This document shows, piece after piece, positions 33,298-39,847 of a stretch of DNA of 64,000 nt. Origin of the DNA: Agrobacterium tumefaciens. Its GTDB lineage: Bacteria; Pseudomonadota; Alphaproteobacteria; Rhizobiales; Rhizobiaceae. The DNA is taken from positions 1,240,001-1,304,000 of the forward strand of contig NZ_CP039888.1 in assembly GCF_005221325.1 (NCBI RefSeq), written 5' to 3'. The stretch's first letter is position 1; the number at the start of each line of letters is the position of its first letter. Both the position numbers and the translations under genes were made by a program. The notes beneath the pieces are model-generated. The model had not been told where the DNA came from, did not search any database, and saw nothing but the letters and a program-made list of their open reading frames with translations.

Positions 33298-34489
33298 AAC
33301 GAAAGAGAATCGGGCCGTGGCATCGAGCGACCCTTTCTTGGGAGAATTCCTTGGTGCGCGCTGGCAAGCCCGTGCCGACATTGAGAAGGCAAGCGGCCAT
33401 GCCGTCGCCCACCGGTGCATCCAGCTTATCGCGGAGCAACTGGCGGGTGTTCCCCTTAAGGTGTACCGGAGAACGGATGACGGTGGCCGGGAAACGGCTT
33501 CTGATCACGCGCTGTACCCGGTGCTGAAGGATACGTTCTCGCCGCTCCTGACGGCCTTTGAGGGCCGGGAATGGATGAATGTTTCGGCGTTGATGTATGG
33601 CAATGCCTATGCCCGGATTGAACGAAATGGCCGCAGTCAGATTACCGCGCTGCATCCTATCCCGTCGCCATCGGTCACGGTGGAACGCCTGTCAACCGGA
33701 CGCCTTCGCTACAAGGTGGCATTGCCGAACGGTGGAACACAGACATACACGCAAGATGAGATGTTGCATGTGCGCTACCGGACGAAAGACGGCATTCTAG
33801 GTCTGTCGCCTATCCAGATCGCAAGCGCGACTTTCGGCCTTGCCTTGGCTCAACAGGACACAGCAGGCGCGGCGGCAGAAAACAACTTCCGTCCGGCTGG
33901 AGCGATGGTGTTTCCTGAAAAGCTCTCCGGCCCCGGCAAGGACGGCGCAATCGCGAAGTTCAAGGAGCGCTTCGTGGGGCAGATGAAAGCCGGTGAGGTC
34001 ATGATTCTTGACGGCGGCGCGAAATTCGAGACTTTCCAGTTTTCTTCCAAGGACTCCGAATTCCTCGAAAGCCGCAAGCTGTCAAATCTGGATATCTGCC
34101 GCGTGTATGGCGTCCCGCCTTCCGCAGTCGGCATTACGGACGATGCGACCTACAGCAACATTGGCGAGGAAAGCCGCGCTCTTGTGACTCGAGTCCTTGC
34201 GCCATGGGCCAAGCGAATCGAGAGCGTCTACAACACGACGCTGCTTTCGCCTGAAGCTCGCAAGACTCACTATATCGAGCACGATTTGAGCGGCCTTCTC
34301 AGGGGTGACCTTTCGACCCGCTACGCGGCGTACAAGATTGGCCGTGAAGCAGGATTCCTGTCGGTGGATGACATTCGCGCATTCGAGAACATGAGCAAGG
34401 TTCCGGGCGGCGACACCTATATGCAGCCCTTGAACATGGCGGCACTTGGCGTGGCACAAAATGCCCAGGCATCGGAGGCGCAGCAATGA
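33284..34489 (+). CDS. Phage portal protein (HK97 type)
   Basis: 401 residues from the ATG at 33284 behind GGAGG; an upstream GTG is less likely. Portal signatures: VAHRCIQLIAEQLAGVPLKVYRR, LMYGNAYARIERNGRSQI, HVRYRTKDGILGLSPIQIA and a long helical C-terminal part (GVPPSAVGITDDATYSNI). Twelve copies form the DNA channel. The order capsid-connector-protease-portal differs from the common portal-protease-capsid order of phages. Confidence 0.93.
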   Translation: MWPFKTKENRAVASSDPFLGEFLGARWQARADIEKASGHAVAHRCIQLIAEQLAGVPLKVYRRTDDGGRETASDHALYPVLKDTFSPLLTAFEGREWMNVSALMYGNAYARIERNGRSQITALHPIPSPSVTVERLSTGRLRYKVALPNGGTQTYTQDEMLHVRYRTKDGILGLSPIQIASATFGLALAQQDTAGAAAENNFRPAGAMVFPEKLSGPGKDGAIAKFKERFVGQMKAGEVMILDGGAKFETFQFSSKDSEFLESRKLSNLDICRVYGVPPSAVGITDDATYSNIGEESRALVTRVLAPWAKRIESVYNTTLLSPEARKTHYIEHDLSGLLRGDLSTRYAAYKIGREAGFLSVDDIRAFENMSKVPGGDTYMQPLNMAALGVAQNAQASEAQQ

Positions 34490-34830
34490 CGGGGGGCGGC
34501 GATCTTCGCGGCGTTTTTGAATTCCGGCGCAAGACAGACGGCAATGACGGTTTCGGGGGCATAATCCCCGGAGCCGGTCCCGTCACCACGATCTTCACCA
34601 CGTCGGGCCGGATCGAGGTCCGTAGTGGCGATGAAATGGTTTTGAATAACGTCCCGCGAGGCGTTTCAACGGTGGAAATCACTATCCGTCAGCAGCCCGC
34701 CACTAAGGCCGTTAACACAACATGGAGCATTCGGGACAAGCGTTCCGGGCGCTCTTACAACGTCAAAATGATGAAGCCGGATAAGAAAGGAGCTTTCATC
34801 ACGTTCACAGCAGAAGGAGGAACACCGTGA
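34486..34830 (+). CDS. Head-closure / head-tail adaptor protein
   Basis: 114 residues, beta-rich, with FEFRRKTDGNDGFGGIIPG and EITIRQQPATKAVNTTWSIR reminiscent of SPP1 gp16/head-tail adaptor proteins that close the portal and accept the tail. Overlaps the portal stop by 4 bp (ATGA). Similarity is by pattern and position only. Confidence 0.65.
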   Translation: MTGGGDLRGVFEFRRKTDGNDGFGGIIPGAGPVTTIFTTSGRIEVRSGDEMVLNNVPRGVSTVEITIRQQPATKAVNTTWSIRDKRSGRSYNVKMMKPDKKGAFITFTAEGGTP

Positions 34831-35138
34831 AGGTAAAGACTATCAGCATTGAGCCTATCAGTAAGGGCCATGACCGGGAAACGGGTTTTCGCAAGCTGGC
34901 AAAGGTCCAATTCTTCTTGCCCGACATGCAGATGACGATCCGCGATGTAGTCTTGACCCACGACCACGAACACGGGTTCGCTGTGGCGCACGTCAAACCG
35001 AAGGAGGGGCAGTCAACGCTCCAGTGGGTGCGAAACTCACCCTTCGCCAAAGCTTTGGCAGAAGCGGCAGCAACGGCCTATAGCAGCATGCTCGCTGAAG
35101 ACTTGGACGAACTGAAGGCGCTCTACAAGGCAGCCTGA
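34827..35138 (+). CDS. Last gene of the head operon, unknown
   Basis: 103 residues, soluble, overlapping the previous gene by 4 bp. An N-terminal beta-rich part (KLAKVQFFLPDMQMTIRDVV) and a C-terminal helix (ALAEAAATAYSSMLAEDLDE). Position suggests a head-tail or redirecting function, but no family is recognised. A strong terminator follows three bases later. Confidence 0.6.
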   Translation: MKVKTISIEPISKGHDRETGFRKLAKVQFFLPDMQMTIRDVVLTHDHEHGFAVAHVKPKEGQSTLQWVRNSPFAKALAEAAATAYSSMLAEDLDELKALYKAA

Positions 35139-35140
35139 CC

Positions 35141-35174
35141 AAAGCCCTACGGTTGATCCCGTGGGGCTTTTCTT
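35141..35174 (+). terminator. Terminator of the satellite head operon
   Basis: AAAGCCCTACGG-TTGATC-CCGTGGGGCTTT forms a 12-pair stem with one G-U pair and a 6-base loop, followed by TCTT. Confidence 0.75.
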
Positions 35175-35349
35175 CGTTTGCGCAAAAGAAAACCCGCCGC
35201 GCTGGTGAAAGCGAGACGGGCCACAGAAAAGAAGATCGAAATGAGCAAAGAAGATTTCACGCAATTTCGCACAGGATCGGCAAAACCACAATGAACTTTA
35301 CCGCCAGAGTGGGCGGGCAGCATGCGCGCGAGCGTAAATATCGACTGCG

Positions 35350-35571
35350 TCAGTACGGAAGCGATTCTGCGCTGTCCTCAGTAATTGTCACACGATAGGG
35401 GTTTGTCCGCTCAACCTTACGCATGATATCACCGAATTTGTCATCAGCAGAAACGGACCATGTCCTCCGTCCGTCTACCGACTTCGTGACTTCAGTCCCA
35501 TCATTTGGGTTTAGTCCGTCTGGCACATGATGCAGAAATTCAGCGGTGATTATGTAGCGAATCGAAGTCAT
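35350..35571 (-). CDS. Small minus-strand satellite gene (accessory)
   Basis: 73 residues with a strong GGAGG seven bases upstream of its ATG at 35571. Beta-strand-rich, soluble (SIRYIITAEFLHHVPDGLNP, DNKFG-like segment SVSADDKFGDIMRKVE). It converges with the head operon and lies next to the tRNA end of the element, the place where satellites keep cargo or defence genes. No family recognised. Confidence 0.6.
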   Translation of the reverse strand: MTSIRYIITAEFLHHVPDGLNPNDGTEVTKSVDGRRTWSVSADDKFGDIMRKVERTNPYRVTITEDSAESLPY

Positions 35572-35671
35572 GAGTTTCCTCCAAGTTGCAGAAACGACTG
35601 ATACACCGATTCATGCAGCTAAAAGAAGAAACTTCGGTCGAAACTGATGACGACACATAAAAAAGTGAGGG

Positions 35672-35686
35672 TATGGCAACGGGATA
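35672..35686 (+). repeat. 15-bp repeat at the right end (integrase arm-type site candidate)
   Basis: TATGGCAACGGGATA, identical and in the same orientation as 25317-25331; 47 bp from the attachment core. Confidence 0.6.
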
Positions 35687-35718
35687 AAAACCGCTTCAAG
35701 TCATTGATTTCGCTAGTA

Positions 35719-35734
35719 AATGGCAGATGGGGTG
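35719..35734 (+). repeat. attR within the tRNA-Ser 3' end
   Basis: AATGGCAGATGGGGTG, identical to 25217-25232. It includes the encoded CCA and acceptor-stem 3' strand of tRNA-Ser, so the tRNA stays intact after integration. Confidence 0.82.
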
Positions 35735-35810
35735 GGATTCGAACCCACGGTACGCTCTCACGCACGCCGGTTTTCAAGACCGGTTCCTTAAACCACTCGG
35801 ACACCCATCC
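35721..35810 (-). tRNA. tRNA-Ser (anticodon UGA)
   Basis: 90 nt, read on the minus strand from GGATGGGTGTCCGAG to the encoded CCA. The anticodon arm CCGGT-CTTGAAA-ACCGG gives anticodon UGA, decoding UCA-type serine codons. A long variable arm (GCGTGCGTGAGAGCGTACC) identifies a class II tRNA, and GGGTTCGAATCCC is the T arm. Its 3' end is the integration site of the satellite. Confidence 0.96.
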
Positions 35811-35890
35811 TTCGGTGGTGAGGCTTTATAGCGGTTTGAAAAGGCCCGTCAATCCCGCCGTTTTACGCCGACGCCTGCCTGCACTGTACC

Positions 35891-35910
35891 TCTGCGGGCC
35901 CGCCCGCAGA
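35891..35910. terminator. Perfect GC-rich palindrome downstream of the 54-aa gene
   Basis: TCTGCGGGC-CC-GCCCGCAGA directly follows the stop of the minus-strand gene at 35911. It is a strong hairpin; no U-run follows, so the terminator call is tentative. Confidence 0.45.
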
Positions 35911-36075
35911 TCATTGTCCGGGCGTGGCCGCAGGAGGCAGCAGCGAGCCTTCCCCGGAAGGAACATTCGGAACCTGCTGCGCTGAATCAAACAGTGTCAG
36001 GCTGAGAACGATTGCGACAAGCACCAGCAAAAGCGCCACGAAGAGGATTCCCGATTTATCCATGCGTCTGCTCAT
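35911..36075 (-). CDS. Small single-pass membrane protein (54 aa)
   Basis: 54 residues starting MSRRMDKSGILFVALLLVLV, with one clear membrane helix (ILFVALLLVLVAIVLSLTLF) after a positively charged start and a Pro-rich C-terminal tail. An alternative start is the ATG at 36063. Small, host-encoded, standing alone upstream of tRNA-Ser. Function unknown. Confidence 0.6.
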   Translation of the reverse strand: MSRRMDKSGILFVALLLVLVAIVLSLTLFDSAQQVPNVPSGEGSLLPPAATPGQ

Positions 36076-36229
36076 GTCACGTTATGTTAAAGGCGAATAT
36101 GTGCAATTCGAGGCAATGCAAAGAATAAAGCGAAAGTCTGTCAAGTTGTCTTACAGATTTGCATAACTCATCGTTCAAAAATCTGTAGATTGAGCGAAAT
36201 TTATGCATAGGCGTACTGTTTGGGACGGA

Positions 36230-36345
36230 AATGGCCTATCGCGTCAACACTGTTGTCACTTATATCAAGCCATCGCTCCCGGGCATTGCCCAACTTTCCC
36301 CGAGCGATCAACCTTGCCCCGCCTGTTTGCGGGGCTTTTTTCTTT
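36230..36345 (+). ncRNA. Candidate small RNA
   Basis: A non-coding stretch with ordered structure: a small hairpin CAAC-ACT-GTTG (36245-36255), then ATCGCTC (36272-36278) pairing with GAGCGAT (36302-36308) around an inner GGGC-ATT-GCCC and an unpaired AACTTTCCCC, then a strong terminator. The exposed pyrimidine/C run could pair with ribosome binding sites, as in rhizobial Hfq-dependent sRNAs. The 5' end and promoter could not be fixed; family not assigned. Confidence 0.5.
36316..36345 (+). terminator. Strong Rho-independent terminator
   Basis: GCCCCGC-CTGTTT-GCGGGGC followed by TTTTTTCTTTT. No plus-strand gene ends nearby, which supports a non-coding transcript upstream. Confidence 0.85.
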
Positions 36346-36405
36346 TATGGACATGCAAGATGAAGTGCTGCCAAAAGGCCTGCGCCTCTCTGTGCCGCCC
36401 TGACC

Positions 36406-36633
36406 TCAAACGCCGATGCCTGGCCCGCCATTGCCGTGCCGGCCACCGCCTCGGATAATATCCTCGAACAGGTTGAGCAGTGCCGGCGGCAAGTTGTCAG
36501 AGAATTCCGCAATGATTTCGCTGGCGCGATTATAGGAATAGATGGCCGAAAGTGTCAGCACCAGAAGCACGATCCAGGGCCAGATCGGCTTACGCCTTTG
36601 CGGGCTTCCGTTCTCCTGTTGCGGTAAAGTCAT
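36406..36633 (-). CDS. Small membrane protein (75 aa)
   Basis: 75 residues: Pro/Arg-rich N-terminus (MTLPQQENGSPQRRKPIWPW), one membrane helix (IVLLVLTLSAIYSY), then an amphipathic segment (FSDNLPPALLNLFEDIIRGG) and a Gly-rich end. It lies 15 bp after the zinc-ribbon gene and is probably co-transcribed. Function unknown. Confidence 0.65.
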   Translation of the reverse strand: MTLPQQENGSPQRRKPIWPWIVLLVLTLSAIYSYNRASEIIAEFSDNLPPALLNLFEDIIRGGGRHGNGGPGIGV

Positions 36634-36648
36634 GCCGGTCTCTCCCGT

Positions 36649-36912
36649 TCAGGCCTTAACGCGCGGTTCGCCTCCAGGCGCATAGGCGGTTTTCTGCAGG
36701 AAGCGGAATATATTACCGCATTGGCCACAGCGGATCATGAAATCCGTCGGATCGCCCGAGGCACGTTCCGTGCGAAATCCCCTCGGCATGTCATCAATGC
36801 GAAAATCGACGTCCCGACGGCTCTTGTCATCCGATTCCGATGCTTCGGCAAAACCCTGATGACCACATTTGGAACATTCGAGCTTTCGGGAATATCTGTC
36901 GCGCGCTGCCAT
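36649..36912 (-). CDS. Small zinc-ribbon-like protein (87 aa)
   Basis: 87 residues with two CxxC pairs, LECSKCGHQGF and IRCGQCGNIFRF, spaced as in a zinc ribbon. No membrane segment. The region between is acidic and variable. Found with the small membrane gene downstream. A structural or nucleic-acid role is possible; family not recognised. Confidence 0.65.
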   Translation of the reverse strand: MAARDRYSRKLECSKCGHQGFAEASESDDKSRRDVDFRIDDMPRGFRTERASGDPTDFMIRCGQCGNIFRFLQKTAYAPGGEPRVKA

Positions 36913-37049
36913 CTGCCGTCCTTTGCTTGGTTGGTATCAGGTAGCAGCGGCAAAACGTCATTTCAATGCCGGTCGCCTCAGGTTAAAGCTTTGTATGGCT
37001 ATTTTCCGTCTGGAAAATCATCCGGCGGCCGGAACGAATATGGAAGCCC

Positions 37050-37769
37050 ATGCACGACCAAAGACCCCTGCTTTCATCGTCTCTCGTACGCCGCGCAGCC
37101 ATCCTTGCCGGAATTCTTCTCATCCTCCTCGCCGGCCTCAATGTCGGCATCAAATGGTATGGCGAACGGATCCTCAAGGCGGGACATGTGACCGATACCG
37201 ACGAGGTGGAGATCACCATCGGCAACGATCGGCTGAAACTCGCCAAGAACACGCTGCGAACGCCTTTAGAGAGACAGGGCGGCGAAAGCGAACGGGTCGA
37301 TCTCTACCTCACTTGGCCTGACCTCAAAGGATATGAGGAGGCGAATCGCGCGATCTTCGACGATCCGACCCAGGCGGCGGGGCTGATCTTCGTCCAGCTC
37401 TCGCAAAGCACCATGTCCGAAGATATGTCCGGCCGTTTCGGGCCGATCTATTCACGGCTGACCGAAGGAGAGCCGGTGCCGCTGAAACACGGCCTCCTGC
37501 TGCATCGTCTGCGCGCCGATTCCGGCTATGGCAAGGAAGTCATCGTGACCGGCGAACGTGAAAACAGCGATACCTTCGTGGCGCGCTGCCTCCTGCCGCA
37601 GGCACCGCAGGACGCAACGGGCAGTGACTGCCAGAGGGATATTCATATCGGCCAGGACCTCAGCCTGTTCTATCGATTCTCCGCCAATCTGCTGCCGCAA
37701 TGGCAAAAGCTTGATGCGGATGTGAAAACCTATGTTGCGCACCGCCTCGTAAAAGACGGAAATCCGTGA
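37050..37769 (+). CDS. Membrane-anchored periplasmic protein of unknown function
   Basis: 239 residues with a single N-terminal helix (RRAAILAGILLILLAGLNVG) and a soluble periplasmic part (HVTDTDEVEITIGNDRLKLA, RVDLYLTWPDLKGYEEANRA). Two Cys (ARCLLPQ, GSDCQRD) may form a disulfide. Typical of a conserved rhizobial protein; no domain recognised. Transcribed toward the SPOR-domain carboxypeptidase, 138 bp away. Confidence 0.65.
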   Translation: MHDQRPLLSSSLVRRAAILAGILLILLAGLNVGIKWYGERILKAGHVTDTDEVEITIGNDRLKLAKNTLRTPLERQGGESERVDLYLTWPDLKGYEEANRAIFDDPTQAAGLIFVQLSQSTMSEDMSGRFGPIYSRLTEGEPVPLKHGLLLHRLRADSGYGKEVIVTGERENSDTFVARCLLPQAPQDATGSDCQRDIHIGQDLSLFYRFSANLLPQWQKLDADVKTYVAHRLVKDGNP

Positions 37770-37907
37770 CACGGCACGGCACAGATTGCGCGCGAAAAGT
37801 CGCATTTTATGGAAGGCGGATACCTTTCATAAACCACTTGGTAACGCCATCCCGATAAAGTTTCTTCCCGGAGCATCGGGCGGGGCGTGTCCGAGCGGAA
37901 CAGAAAT

Positions 37908-39407
37908 ATGCGATTGAAGAGTTCAGCAGTGTTGAAAAGTCTATCTGGAGCACATTCGCGCAAAGCGGGTGCAACGTCTTTCGTGAGGTTTATTGCGTTA
38001 ACCCTTGCTGCGGCGTTCATAACCGCAACATCCGTTCAGACCGCAAAGGCCGACCCGAAATATGCGGGTATCGTCATCGACGCAAAGTCCGGCAAGGTCC
38101 TCTATGGCGAGGATCCTGATGGCCTGCGTTATCCGGCATCGCTGACGAAGATGATGACGCTTTATCTGACATTCGAGGCGCTCAACAGCGGACGAATCTC
38201 CCTTGATTCCAAGGTGCCCGTTTCGGCCAATGCCGCCAAGGAGCCGCCTTCCAAGCTCGGCGTGCGCGCCGGCGGAAGCGTTACGGTTGAGCAGGCGATC
38301 CTTGCCCTCGTTACCCGGTCCGCAAACGATATGGCGACCGCACTCGGCGAACATCTCGGCGGCTCGGAAGACCGTTTTGCCCGGATGATGACGGCGAAAG
38401 CCCGCGCGCTCGGCATGACGCGCACGACCTATCGTAACGCCAACGGCCTGCCCAACACGGCGCAGATGACGACGGCACGCGACCAGGCTCGTCTTGGCAT
38501 CGCGCTCCGCCAGCATTTCCCGCAATATTACGGCTATTTCTCCACCCGGACCTTCAATTTCGGCAAGCAGGTGATCGGCAACCACAATCGCCTCGTCGGA
38601 ACCGTGAAGGGCGTGGATGGCATCAAGACCGGTTACACCCGCGCAGCCGGCAGCAATCTCGCGACATCCGCCCAGCTCGATGGCCGCTCCATCGTTGCCG
38701 TCGTTCTCGGCGGACGCTCGAGCGCTGCCCGTGACGCCACCATGCGGAAGCTCGTCGCAACCTACCTGCCCCAGGCATCGCGCGGCGGCAACAGCAACCT
38801 GATCGCACAGACGCGTTCTGCCCCGGTCGAAGAACCCGTTACCGTGGCGGCAGCCGTTCCTTCTCCGTCCGTGGCCGTCGCAGCAACCGATGCCGGCCTG
38901 CCCAACGCCGGACCGGTGCCGCAGGCCCGTTACGAAGAAGCGCCGGTCACAGCCTTTGCTGGCTCCTCTTCCAATGCCGCCGTCAAGGCCATGGAAGCCG
39001 CCACCTGGCAGAAGGGCAAGGATCCGATTGTGCGCGCACCGGTCGCTCCCGATCGCAATCTGATCACCAACTCGACCAAGGTGGACAACATCGTTACGGC
39101 ATCCACGGCAGCGTCCGCATCCGCCGCCCCTTCCGTCTCCGCCAGGGCAGAGGCGCCGCAGGGTGGCTGGGTAATCCAGATCGGCGCATCGCCGGACGAA
39201 AACTCTGCCCGCGGCTTGCTGCAGAACGCGCAGGAAAAAGGCGGCGTGGCACTGCGCTCTGCAAAACCCTTCACGGTCGCCTTCAGTAAGGACGGCTCCC
39301 AGATCTACCGTGCCCGTTTCGGCGGCTTTGACGGCCAGAACGCTGCGGTAAATGCATGCAACGCATTGAAAAAGAAAGGCGTCAGCTGCTGGGCGTCACT
39401 CCAGTAA
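37908..39407 (+). CDS. D-alanyl-D-alanine carboxypeptidase with C-terminal SPOR domain
   Basis: 499 residues from the ATG at 37908. A signal peptide (FIALTLAAAFITATSVQTAKA) is followed by an S11 peptidase domain with all three motifs: PASLTKMMT (SxxK), TRSANDMAT (SxN) and GIKTGYTRAAG (KTG). A long Ala/Pro/Ser linker leads to a SPOR domain at the end (GGWVIQIGASPDENSARGLL ... SWASLQ), which binds denuded septal glycan. It trims peptidoglycan pentapeptides, probably at the division site. In contrast to the homologue at 22085, its active site is complete. Confidence 0.9.
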   Translation: MRLKSSAVLKSLSGAHSRKAGATSFVRFIALTLAAAFITATSVQTAKADPKYAGIVIDAKSGKVLYGEDPDGLRYPASLTKMMTLYLTFEALNSGRISLDSKVPVSANAAKEPPSKLGVRAGGSVTVEQAILALVTRSANDMATALGEHLGGSEDRFARMMTAKARALGMTRTTYRNANGLPNTAQMTTARDQARLGIALRQHFPQYYGYFSTRTFNFGKQVIGNHNRLVGTVKGVDGIKTGYTRAAGSNLATSAQLDGRSIVAVVLGGRSSAARDATMRKLVATYLPQASRGGNSNLIAQTRSAPVEEPVTVAAAVPSPSVAVAATDAGLPNAGPVPQARYEEAPVTAFAGSSSNAAVKAMEAATWQKGKDPIVRAPVAPDRNLITNSTKVDNIVTASTAASASAAPSVSARAEAPQGGWVIQIGASPDENSARGLLQNAQEKGGVALRSAKPFTVAFSKDGSQIYRARFGGFDGQNAAVNACNALKKKGVSCWASLQ

Positions 39408-39490
39408 CTGATGTTTCCGCAGGCGGTGCTTCATTGTCGAAACATCGCCTGTCTCCTCGAATTGTGTAATGAGTAGCGAGGCTTTCCAAG

Positions 39491-39751
39491 ATGGCAGTCA
39501 ACGAGAATTATTCGGACATTGCGTCTGGCAACGGGCAAGGCAGCCTGTCGGTTCTGCATCCCATTCACGAGGCGGCGATGCGTATCGCCGATCTCGGTCT
39601 CAATCGTTCCAAGGCAAAGACGCGTGATCTCGTGGCGCTGCTTCTGTCGCACGGCGCGCGTGCCTGGCGCGCCAATCAGCCGGAAGCCCGCGTCCACCTT
39701 CATGTCGCCCGCCGCTCGGGCCGTGCACCGATCCATATCCGCATCCGGTAA
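39491..39751 (+). CDS. Conserved small protein (86 aa), unknown
   Basis: 86 residues, soluble and basic toward the end (VHLHVARRSGRAPIHIRIR). The middle is helical (EAAMRIADLGLNRSKAKTRD). It looks like a conserved rhizobial protein of unknown role. A bidirectional terminator lies 30 bp downstream, shared with gyrA. Confidence 0.6.
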   Translation: MAVNENYSDIASGNGQGSLSVLHPIHEAAMRIADLGLNRSKAKTRDLVALLLSHGARAWRANQPEARVHLHVARRSGRAPIHIRIR

Positions 39752-39782
39752 CGAAACGCACGCAGTAAGAAAGACCCAAAGA

Positions 39783-39816
39783 AAAACCCCGCGGAGCCTG
39801 AACGCCGCGGGGTTTT
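39783..39816. terminator. Bidirectional terminator between the 86-aa gene and gyrA
   Basis: AAAACCCCGCGG (39783-39794) and CCGCGGGGTTTT (39805-39816) form a 12-bp stem with a 10-base loop; A- and T-runs on both sides serve both convergent genes. Confidence 0.85.
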
Positions 39817-39847
39817 CCGTTGATAGACGAAGCAGAAACGAGGCGGC

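Larger units (their letters stand above)
25217..35734 (+). mobile_element. Capsid-forming satellite island (cf-PICI-like) in tRNA-Ser(UGA)
   Basis: A ~10.5-kb element bounded by 16-bp direct repeats, the right one being the 3' end of tRNA-Ser. In order it encodes tyrosine integrase, AlpA regulator, AAA replication ATPase, a candidate origin, small proteins, HNH nuclease, large terminase, HK97-type capsid, connector, prohead protease, portal and head-closure proteins, then a terminator. No tail, tape-measure, baseplate, holin, endolysin or CI-type repressor gene is present and none of the genes looks broken. This gene set is that of capsid-forming phage-inducible chromosomal islands, which make their own heads and take tails from a helper phage. 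A degraded HK97-like prophage is the alternative. Confidence 0.8.

Noticed and set aside
35241..35398. Two short plus-strand frames (17 and 35 codons, overlapping ATGA) after the satellite terminator
   Set aside because: They lie behind a strong terminator, have no clear ribosome site, and the second overlaps the well-started minus-strand gene at 35350-35571.
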